In this document: positions 1-5,195 of the stretch, piece by piece
Layout of the letters: each line of letters opens with the position of its first letter
Numbering within the stretch: position 1 is the first letter of the stretch
Source of the DNA: Planctomycetaceae bacterium
Lineage (GTDB): Bacteria; Planctomycetota; Planctomycetia; Pirellulales; Pirellulaceae
Assembly (NCBI GenBank): GCA_007133715.1
Contig: SLMF01000530.1
Coordinates: 1-5,465, forward strand
DNA: 5,465 nt
Direction: 5' to 3'
Made by a program: the position numbers and the translations under genes
Notes under the pieces: generated by a model
The model's database searches: none
Told to the model about the DNA's origin: nothing
What the model saw: the letters and a program-made list of their open reading frames with translations, nothing else

Positions 1-130
1 CAGAGACCCGCGCCGAGCGGTTGGGGTCAGAGACCCGCGCCGAGCGGTTGGGGTCAGAGACCCGCGCCGAGCAGTTGGGGTCAGAGACCCGCGCCGAGCA
101 GTTGGGGTCAGAGACCCGCGCCGAGCAGTT
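1..130. repeat. Tandem array of 27-bp hairpin-bearing repeats (about 4.8 copies)
   Basis: Units begin at 1, 28, 55, 82 and 109 and abut directly with no spacers; the fifth breaks off at about 130. Units 1 and 2 read gagcgg where units 3 to 5 read gagcag, and otherwise the copies are identical. Across each unit boundary lies gggtcagagaccc, a perfect hairpin (5-bp arms gggtc/gaccc, loop aga). The array reaches the left window edge and may continue beyond it. Because 27 is a multiple of three, all three forward frames stay open through the array. Frame 1 encodes a 9-residue repeat of the form QRPAPS(G/S)WG and stops at 157-159, so the array could also be the 3' tail of a gene lying further left. 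Short GC-rich palindromes in series recall REP-type elements, but no transposase is visible. Confidence 0.93.
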
Positions 131-188
131 TTGTTAGGGCCTCTGAGCAGTTTTGTTAGGGCTTCTAAGCGGTTTTGTTAGGGCCTGT
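123..188. repeat. Three tandem 22-bp repeats fused to the 27-bp array
   Basis: Units at 123-144, 145-166 and 167-188 follow the pattern gagcRgttttgttagggcYt plus two more bases, with 1 to 4 differences between copies. The first eight bases (gagcRgtt) are the same as the matching part of the 27-bp unit, so the two arrays share a core and join without a gap; the first 22-bp unit overlaps the end of the fifth 27-bp unit. A 22-bp period is not a multiple of three, and stop codons occur in the forward frames, which argues that this part is non-coding. An inverted, slightly diverged copy of the core lies at 423-438. Confidence 0.88.
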
Positions 189-438
189 TGGGAACCGGTT
201 GGGGGAGGCAAGACGCCGTCTGCCGCTGCCGGGCGGGAGCCGAGGGAGTGATGGACAAGAGAGCCAAGAAGAAACTGGAAATCGTACGTCAGCGTCTGCA
301 GTTGGTGCGGCAGCAATTAGCGGGGGCACGCAAGCAGCCGGATGAACCGGGCGAAGTGGAGCGGTTAGAGGCGGAAGTTGCCCGGTTGGAAGCGGAGGCT
401 GAGAAGTTACGGACTTCGTAGCGGCCTGAACAAAACCG
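170..438. repeat. Inverted repeat pair bracketing the small coiled-coil gene
   Basis: The left arm, 170-185 (cggttttgttagggcc), belongs to the last 22-bp repeat. The right arm, 423-438 (ggcctgaacaaaaccg), is its reverse complement with 14 of 16 positions matching. The right arm starts two bases after the stop codon of the gene at 251-421. Such a layout could be the ends of a small non-autonomous mobile element, a long-range transcript hairpin, or a dispersed repeat that happens to occur on both sides. No flanking target-site duplication was recognised by eye. Confidence 0.6.
251..421 (+). CDS. Small charged coiled-coil protein of unknown function (56 aa)
   Basis: I do not recognise a named family. 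The protein begins with a lysine/arginine-rich stretch (MDKRAKKK) and continues as a nearly uninterrupted amphipathic helix. Residues 9-29 are rich in Arg, Gln and Leu; a short Pro/Gly/Asp break (residues 30-34) is followed by a Glu-rich heptad-like stretch, EVERLEAEVARLEAEAEKLR. This suggests a two-helix hairpin or an oligomerising coiled coil that is probably cytoplasmic; there is no signal peptide or membrane segment. The ATG at 251 is preferred because a purine-rich gagggag lies just upstream. The same frame is open back to a TTG at 188, but those 21 extra residues (Trp/Cys/Gly-rich) do not look like protein and overlap the repeat. It lies between the 22-bp repeats and their inverted copy, which makes the locus unusual. 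Codon use and helical character support real coding; function is unknown. Confidence 0.72.
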   Translation: MDKRAKKKLEIVRQRLQLVRQQLAGARKQPDEPGEVERLEAEVARLEAEAEKLRTS

Positions 439-882
439 TGTCGGTCTCGGAGATTCCGACCCACATTGGGCGGTATAACGCCGCTCGGGGAGCGTAGATG
501 CTCACCGATTTGGGGGCTTTTCTAGACCCGGGCGTTCTGCGGTTCCGTGAACCTGGAGTCTTGCCGTGTTGGACGAAGCGGCTTCGCCGCGGGAGCGAGG
601 AGCGGGGCCGAGACACGGGGCGGACGGCTGAACCGAGACGCCGACTGCGACGACACGTCCTGGCGCTGCCACTGCGGCCGCAAGCGAGCTTGCCCCAAAT
701 GTCATGGAACCCCGACTCGGCGTTGACTTGAGTCGCGCTGGGCGTTGTTTCCCAACCCGTTTTCACCGGAATAGTTCCTGTGGGGGGGGTATGTTTGTCC
801 ATGTACTCCCGCTTATGTAGATTGAAGGCTTCCGGCGGAGACCCAAGTCGCACTTCTTTTTTTAAAACCGTTTGCGGTCCTG
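439..882. other. Gene-poor stretch between the small gene and the kinase remnant
   Basis: Apart from the uncertain cysteine-rich frame at 547-726, I see no supportable gene here. There are several short perfect hairpins: 541-553 (ggttc/gaacc), 578-590 (gcggc/gccgc) and 680-693 (gcaagc/gcttgc). A G-run lies at 781-789 and a T-run at 857-863. None of the hairpins is followed closely by a T-tract, so I do not call a terminator. Confidence 0.5.
547..726 (+). CDS. Possible small cysteine-rich (zinc-knuckle-like) protein or gene remnant
   Basis: This 59-codon frame begins at a GTG (547) and ends with TGA at 724-726; it is open upstream only to a stop at 523-525. The C-terminal part carries CHCGRKRACPKCHG, a Cys-x-Cys-x5-Cys-x2-Cys arrangement followed by His, as in small zinc ribbons or knuckles. 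Codons from 625 to 684 nearly all end in G or C, which is the expected pattern for coding DNA in a GC-rich genome and is less consistent further upstream. No convincing ribosome binding site precedes the GTG, and the N-terminal half is Gly/Arg/Ser-rich and featureless. It may therefore be the surviving C-terminal end of a larger decayed gene rather than an intact microprotein. The other forward frame here (498-731) and the opposite-strand frame look like shadows. Confidence 0.35.
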   Translation: MNLESCRVGRSGFAAGARSGAETRGGRLNRDADCDDTSWRCHCGRKRACPKCHGTPTRR

Positions 883-912
883 ATCGGCGAGGTTCGTCCG
901 CGGCACCGCACG

Positions 913-1251
913 TTGCTGATCAACCGGCGGTTGACCGAACTTTTGGGCTATACGCTGGACGCCGTTCCCACGATCGAGGATGGGGCCCGCCAGGTCTATC
1001 CGAACCCGATCATGCGTCACGGCGTCAACAGCTGGTATCGCGAGGCGGTGGCGCGGGCGCGTGACGGCGACGGGCTGACGGAGGAGCGCGAGTTGCCGAT
1101 GCGGGCCAAGGATGGGACGGTGCGGGATGTGGCCTTTCACAGCACCGTGTTGGAGGACATGGTGGTGATGGTCATGCGGGATGTCACCGCCCAGCGCAAG
1201 GGCGTCACGGAGTCGAATGCGGCGCGCCAGGCGTTGGAGAAGATGCCTTAG
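913..1251 (+). pseudogene. PAS sensor domain, N-terminal part of a broken histidine kinase
   Basis: The translation is a PAS domain of the type that precedes hybrid or sensor histidine kinases. It has the opening strand and helix LLINRRLTELLGYTLDAVPT, a region near YPNPIMR, a strand pair ELPMRAKDGTVRDVAFH, and the closing VMRDVTAQRK that normally leads into the linker helix. PAS domains bind small ligands or sense redox and feed the kinase core. The frame is open upstream to 826, and residues from about 880 (VLIGEV) may belong to the first PAS strand, so 913 (a TTG) is only a convenient start. It stops at TAG 1249-1251, exactly where the dimerisation helix (HisKA) should begin; HisKA resumes at once in another frame. 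The ends of a longer sensor protein are missing upstream. PAS identity is fairly sure; a functional separate protein is unlikely. Confidence 0.72.
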
Positions 1252-1900
1252 CCGATCCGAGATCCGCACGCTGATGAACGCGGTCATCGGTCTGACGCAA
1301 CGGGCTCTGCAAACGGAATTGAGCGCGCAGCAGCGGGATTACCTGGGCAAGGTCAACGCCGCGTCCCTGGCCTTGTTGGGCGTGTTGAACGGCATTTTAG
1401 ACTTTTCCAAGATCGAAGCGGTCAAGCTGACCGTCGAGACACTTCGCTTCGATCTCCGGGAAGTGGTGACGCAGTTGGCCGACCTTTTGGAGCTGAAAGC
1501 CGCCGAAAGGGACTTGGCCATGTGTTACTTCATCGATCCCGAACTTCCGCAGCAGATGCTGGGCGCCCCCTTGCGTCTGCGGCAGGTGCTGTTGAATCTG
1601 GCCGACAATGCCATCAAGTTCAGGTACATCGTCGAGCGTTTGGGCGGCACGATGCGTGTGCAGAGCGAGGTGGGATGTGGCAGTTCGTTTGCGTTCCAGG
1701 CCGAATTCGGCTTGCCCGCGAGCAATCAGGGAGCCGACGCCGTGGCCGATTTAGCCGTGGCGATTGAAGAAGCCTGCCCCGCCGCCCGCGGCGATTCAAG
1801 CCGCCCGCCGCGTTTCGCTCGGATACTGGAATCCGGTCTGCGCGTCGTTCCAACGACTCAACGCCACGGCCACCAAATGACCGCCAAAAGCCACCGATAG
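1250..1900 (+). pseudogene. Histidine kinase core (HisKA plus truncated HATPase), frameshifted remnant
   Basis: This continues the PAS fragment in another frame. The H-box reads SRSEIRTLMNAVIGL where the family has SHEIRTPMN: the phospho-accepting His is absent. The dimerisation helices follow (QQRDYLGKVNAASLALLGVL, ILDFSKIEA), then the ATPase N-box LRLRQVLLNLADNAIKF. From there the sequence jumps directly to RYIVERLGGTMRVQSEVGCG, the stretch that normally follows the G2 box, so roughly 70 residues with the G1 (DxGxG), F and G2 (GTGLGL) boxes are missing; the ATP lid is gone. Kinase similarity ends near 1717. The remaining frame to 1900 has no recognisable domain and overlaps the 3' end of the ketosynthase gene on the other strand. 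Without the His and the lid the product cannot act as a normal kinase. An in-frame ATG at 1274 could still give a degenerate polypeptide. Confidence 0.78.
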
Positions 1901-3124
1901 CTTCAAAGCATGCTGGAACCGATTCCGACGGCCCACTAGGGGCACACAGTCGAAACGCAACTCGGGATCCGGGTCCGTCAAATTCAACGTGGGCGGAGCA
2001 AAACCGTCTCGCATCGCCAGCAGCGTCACCGCCAATTCGGCCCCGCCCGCCGCGTTGATCATGTGCCCCAACGAGGATTTCGTCGAACTCACACAGACCC
2101 GATCCAAGGCCGAACCAAACGCCTCCCGAATGCTCCGCATCTCGACCAGATCGTTCTGCAACGTGCCCGTTCCATGCGCGTTGATGTAGCCCACGTCGCA
2201 AGGCCGTAAGCGAGCCGAGCGAAGTGTCGACGAGATCAGATAGGCCAAGGCCTCGCTCTCGCTGTCCAAGCCCGTCACGTGATGGGCTTCGGCCAACGAG
2301 CGGCAAGCTTTGACCTCCGCATAGATCCGGGCCCCGCGCCGCAACGCATGACTCAACCGCTCGACAACCATAATCGCCGCACCCTCGCCCAAGACAAAAC
2401 CGGAGCGGTTGCGGTCGAAGGGGCGGCAAGCCTGCCCTGGATCGGCGTTCCACGCCAGAACCTTCATCTTGCGAAAACCGGCCACGAACAGCGGATCAAT
2501 CGCGTCGGCACCACCGGCCAGACAGATGTCGCACTGATCGTCCCGAATCGCGCGCACCGCCGCCAAGACGCTGATCAAACTGCTGGCACAGGCGGTCGAA
2601 TAACTCAGACGCGGTCCGCCCAGCCCGTAGCGGCGTGCCAAATGGTAGCACGTCGTGTTGGGAAAAAACTGCTCCCACCACGGGGTGTGGCGAGGGTCCG
2701 CAGCCCCACGCAAACCCAATTGCTCGTCCACCCAGGTGCTATCACCCATGTGATTACTGATCGAACAGCCAAACCGGGTGCGATCGATATCGGCCCAGTT
2801 CATCCGCGCATCCCGTAACGCCTCGTCCGCCGCCCGTTCGGCCAGCGGAAAGACTTTCAGACGCGAGGGCTGTTCCTCGGGCAGATCCACGGCAGCGCCC
2901 AACAGCTGGCCATCCGGGATGCCTCGCAAGCCCGTCAAATGGCGAATGTGGCTGCGACCGGCTTGCAACCGCCGCCACAATGTCTCCCGGTCTGTACCCA
3001 GCGAACCGATCAGGCCAACGCCGGTGATCACAATCGGCTCGCTCTCGCCGTATTGGGTTTGAGCGTCCTCTGGCAGCGAACACACGCCTGGGTAGGGCAC
3101 GCTGATGGGGTTGTCGACATCCAT
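1796..3124 (-). CDS. Beta-ketoacyl synthase (FabF/KAS II-like, stand-alone)
   Basis: This is a complete 442-residue condensing enzyme of the thiolase fold. Such enzymes join an acyl chain held on the active-site cysteine to malonyl-ACP with loss of CO2, in fatty acid or polyketide-like synthesis in the cytoplasm. The N-terminal synthase half opens with PIVITGVGLIGSLG (residues 30-43). The nucleophile Cys179 sits in YSTACASS; the two catalytic histidines are His317 (NAHGTGT) and His354 (KSSLGH), with Lys349 at the usual place. The C-terminal glycine loop reads AFGGHLVAV, where FabF enzymes usually have GFGGHN. About 28 residues precede the first strand, a little longer than E. coli FabF. The ATG at 3124 is the first in frame; no strong ribosome binding site is seen. 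No acyl carrier protein, ketoreductase or second ketosynthase (chain-length factor) lies in view, so its pathway cannot be told; a housekeeping FabF or a specialised paralogue are both possible. Its 3' end overlaps the kinase remnant by about 105 bp. Confidence 0.93.
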   Translation of the reverse strand: MDVDNPISVPYPGVCSLPEDAQTQYGESEPIVITGVGLIGSLGTDRETLWRRLQAGRSHIRHLTGLRGIPDGQLLGAAVDLPEEQPSRLKVFPLAERAADEALRDARMNWADIDRTRFGCSISNHMGDSTWVDEQLGLRGAADPRHTPWWEQFFPNTTCYHLARRYGLGGPRLSYSTACASSLISVLAAVRAIRDDQCDICLAGGADAIDPLFVAGFRKMKVLAWNADPGQACRPFDRNRSGFVLGEGAAIMVVERLSHALRRGARIYAEVKACRSLAEAHHVTGLDSESEALAYLISSTLRSARLRPCDVGYINAHGTGTLQNDLVEMRSIREAFGSALDRVCVSSTKSSLGHMINAAGGAELAVTLLAMRDGFAPPTLNLTDPDPELRFDCVPLVGRRNRFQHALKLSVAFGGHLVAVALSRWNDAQTGFQYPSETRRAA

Positions 3125-3170
3125 GGCTGACAGACCGCTAGAGACCGAAACGTAGGCGTCTTAATGACGG

Positions 3171-3181
3171 GTTTCCGAAAC
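3171..3181. promoter_or_regulatory. Short inverted repeat upstream of the ketosynthase start
   Basis: The sequence gtttccgaaac is an 11-bp palindrome with 5-bp arms, lying about 47 bp before the ketosynthase ATG on the minus strand, in the region where a promoter or operator would be expected. A further 9-bp inverted pair, attcccgaa (3224-3232) and ttcgggaat (3288-3296), lies further upstream. No convincing -10/-35 pair was found. Either could be a regulator site or chance. Confidence 0.2.
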
Positions 3182-3304
3182 AATCGCCTTTCATACGCGA
3201 AAACGCGGTGCGTGACCAGACAGATTCCCGAATTTCGTCCACGCCCGTTCGTTTCGGCGGTCGGCGGCCCCGCCCCGAGCGTGTCTTTTCGGGAATTGGG
3301 AGGT

Positions 3305-3570
3305 TTACACAAAAACCACAAGCTCGTGACCCCCGCCCACCGCCTCAGCCCTCCAGGCCATAAGCCGCCAACAGCTCGTCGATGCTCCAGAAGACTCGCC
3401 GCCTGGGCTTCGAGCGCGTGCCGACCGGCGGAATCCGGGATCACGACCACCGCCCCGGCTTGACCGTCCTGAATCAACCGCATCGGTTCGCCAGCTGAGC
3501 TGTTGCCCGTAGGCCCCCACAACATCAGGGCGGCCAGAAACCGGATGGAGCGACGGGGGGAACAAAACAT
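3305..3570 (-). pseudogene. Frameshifted N-terminal fragment of a secreted DUF4838-like protein
   Basis: From the ATG at 3570 the frame gives a typical signal peptide: basic SPRRSIR, hydrophobic FLAALMLWG, then SSAGEP as a likely cleavage region. It is followed by RLIQDGQAGAVVVIPD and a helix HALEAQAASLLEH. This strand-then-helix start resembles, from memory, the N-terminal domain of DUF4838-type and alpha-glucuronidase-like secreted proteins, which carry a similar 'DG.....VVP' strand and a following helix. At about 3384 coding character moves to a second frame (SIDELLAAYGLEG, stop at 3345-3347) and then possibly a third (VGGGHELVVFV, stop at 3305-3307). The rest of such a protein, normally several hundred residues, is absent. 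A ggag lies 10 bases before the ATG. It points the same way as the ketosynthase, but that gene has its own start. The family assignment is moderate; the broken state is clear if the assignment is right. Confidence 0.45.
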
Positions 3571-3743
3571 GCTGCTCAAACTCCACGTAGAACCCCAAAA
3601 AAGCGATTCGAGGACATCGACCCGTTTTGTGAGCCATAAGTGTGGTTTTCCGGGACGTAAACTCCCCTGGCCATTTCGAAACGTGACGCGGTGCAGTAGA
3701 ATGAGCCCCGTCGCAAGCACGCTTCTTTCATTCCAATCGAGTT
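3571..3743. other. Intergenic region upstream of thiH
   Basis: This gap separates the minus-strand fragment from the plus-strand radical SAM gene and should hold the thiH promoter. The only candidate is a TAGAAT at 3697-3702, a fair -10 hexamer, with a poor -35 match (ttcgaa, 3675-3680) 16 bp upstream. No TPP riboswitch (THI box) elements such as CTGAGA were recognised here, so there is no sign of thiamine-pyrophosphate control. Confidence 0.4.
3697..3702 (+). promoter_or_regulatory. Candidate -10 element for the thiH-like gene
   Basis: TAGAAT matches the sigma-70 -10 consensus at five of six positions and lies 41 bases before the start codon. The -35 side is weak, so this rests mainly on position and on the lack of better candidates. 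Confidence 0.25.
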
Positions 3744-5087
3744 ATGAGTTCTGACACCCTACCGGACTTGGTCGATTTCGCAGACTGGCTGCAGCAGCAT
3801 GACCCCCATGCGCAGTATCATCTGAATTTACTGAAGCAAGTGGAACCGGTCTTGATGGAGGGGTCGCAGGACGCACGACAGCGACTGGCCTCACGATTGG
3901 AACGCTGGCGATACCAGCATCTCCAGGAGCGGGCCAGCTGGTTAGAACGGGAGGATCAAGCGTTCCTGGGGGCATTGGAGGAGGTGACGGTGCGGTTGAC
4001 CGACGGGCCGGCGCTGCCACCACGCCGAACGGCACAGGCGGTGGAGTCGGATTCGGCGGAGCCCGCGTCGATCCGAGACGCTTTGGAGGCGTTGGACTCG
4101 CGGCAGCCGCTGGACCAGGTGGCCGAGCGAGCGCGGAGTCTCACGGAACAGCACTTTACCGTGTCCGAATCATCCGCAGGCGGAGCAGTCTGTGGGCGTC
4201 GGATGCTGCTGTACGCCCCTCTGTATGTATCCAGTCACTGTATCAATTTCTGCACGTATTGCGGTTTTCGCTATCCGCGGGAGATTCCTCGCCGCCACCT
4301 GTCGCTGGACGAAGCTCGGCAGCAGATGGCCTTGCTGCAGGAGTGGGGTTTTGGCCATCTGTTGATTGTGGGCGGGGATTACCCGCAGTTGACCACCACG
4401 GACTATTACTGCCGGATTGCGTTGGCGTTCGGGGAACGGGGGATCATCCCGGCGGTCGAGATTGCACCACAAGGCACGGCCGGATATGGCCAATTGGTGC
4501 GGGCGGGGGTGTGCGGTGTGACGCTGTACCAGGAGACGTATGATCGGGCGCGGTACGCTGATTATCATGTTCGCGGCCCGAAATCGCATTATGATTGGCG
4601 TCTGGAGGGTCCGGACCGGGCTGCGGAAGCGGGCATGGACCGGCTGGGTTTAGGCGTGCTGTTGGGTTTGGGAGAGTTGCGGCAGGAGTTGCGGTCCCTG
4701 ATGCGGCACGGAGCCTATTTGCGGCAGCGATTCCCAACCTGCACGCTGGCGTTCAGTCTGCCTCGGATTCACGAAGCGCCTGCCGATTTTCGGGTGCCTC
4801 AGTCGATTTCGGACGATCAGCTGTTGCGAGCTTATTGTGCGTTGCGGATGGCGTTCCCGACGGCCGAACTGGTCCTGTCGACGCGGGAGTTGCCCGCATT
4901 GCGAAACCGCTTGGCAGCAATCTGCATTACCCAGATGAGTGCCGGCAGTTCCACGACGCCGGGTGGGTATACGGAGTATCCGCCGGTGGGGGGGCAGCAA
5001 TTTCCGGTAGCCGACCGTCGCGACCCGGCGGAGGTGGCAGGCTGGTTGGACCGAGCCGGTTTTCACGTGGCTTGGTCCCTCGACTGA
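3744..5087 (+). CDS. thiH: Radical SAM 2-iminoacetate synthase (ThiH family) with N-terminal extension
   Basis: ThiH cleaves tyrosine with a 5'-deoxyadenosyl radical to give dehydroglycine (2-iminoacetate), the glycine-derived unit of the thiamine thiazole ring, plus p-cresol. The radical SAM motif is CINFCTYCGF with Cys166, Cys170 and Cys173 holding the 4Fe-4S cluster, preceded by MLLYAPLYVSSHC as in ThiH and HydG. The TIM barrel continues with GFGHLLIVGGDYP (a strand and the SAM-contact GGD/E region), VEIAPQGT, GVTLYQETYDRARY and LGLGVLLGLGE. The C-terminal domain has TQMSAGSSTTPGGY and the closing FPVADRRDPAEVAGWLDRAG, as in ThiH. The extra C-terminal Cys motif that binds the second cluster in HydG is absent, which favours ThiH. 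At 447 residues it is longer than E. coli ThiH (377): about 80 extra residues precede the core, partly helical and Glu/Arg/Gln-rich. No other thiamine gene is in the window. The ATG at 3744 has no clear ribosome binding site; later in-frame starts would trim the extension. Confidence 0.88.
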   Translation: MSSDTLPDLVDFADWLQQHDPHAQYHLNLLKQVEPVLMEGSQDARQRLASRLERWRYQHLQERASWLEREDQAFLGALEEVTVRLTDGPALPPRRTAQAVESDSAEPASIRDALEALDSRQPLDQVAERARSLTEQHFTVSESSAGGAVCGRRMLLYAPLYVSSHCINFCTYCGFRYPREIPRRHLSLDEARQQMALLQEWGFGHLLIVGGDYPQLTTTDYYCRIALAFGERGIIPAVEIAPQGTAGYGQLVRAGVCGVTLYQETYDRARYADYHVRGPKSHYDWRLEGPDRAAEAGMDRLGLGVLLGLGELRQELRSLMRHGAYLRQRFPTCTLAFSLPRIHEAPADFRVPQSISDDQLLRAYCALRMAFPTAELVLSTRELPALRNRLAAICITQMSAGSSTTPGGYTEYPPVGGQQFPVADRRDPAEVAGWLDRAGFHVAWSLD

Positions 5088-5195
5088 GGCTCGGCGCCCC
5101 ACAAGATTCCGGTGAAGCAGGGCCGTGGAGCCTGTGCGGCCCCGGCGGTGGCACGGGAAACCTTATTTCGCCGGGACCCGGTTCGACTCCGACGC
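5088..5195. other. Convergent intergenic gap, no clear terminator
   Basis: This short gap lies between the two converging genes. A 6-bp inverted pair (aggctc at 5087-5092, gagcct at 5128-5133) is too widely spaced to be a good intrinsic terminator, and no T-tract follows on either strand. Nothing else was recognised. Confidence 0.4.

Noticed and set aside
1..188. CRISPR array
   Set aside because: The repeats abut one another with no unique spacers, and their length changes from 27 to 22 bp.
188..250. Longer form of the small gene starting at TTG 188
   Set aside because: The extra 21 residues are low-quality Trp/Cys/Gly-rich sequence overlapping the repeat, while the ATG at 251 has a good purine-rich ribosome binding site.
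407..853. 148-codon minus-strand open frame
   Set aside because: It is Arg/Ser/Pro-rich without any recognisable motif, starts at a GTG, and overlaps the end of the small plus-strand gene; it looks like a frame kept open by high GC.
854..867. Rho-independent terminator at the T-run
   Set aside because: No stable hairpin directly precedes the T-tract.
1620..2453. 277-codon minus-strand open frame inside the ketosynthase gene
   Set aside because: It is a different-frame shadow of the ketosynthase, which has complete catalytic motifs.
2279..2818. 179-codon plus-strand open frame opposite the ketosynthase
   Set aside because: Antisense shadow; no family features and explained by the codon pattern of the real gene.
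3164..3463. 99-codon plus-strand frame in the ketosynthase-thiH gap
   Set aside because: No domain, poor composition, and antisense to the better supported secreted-protein fragment.
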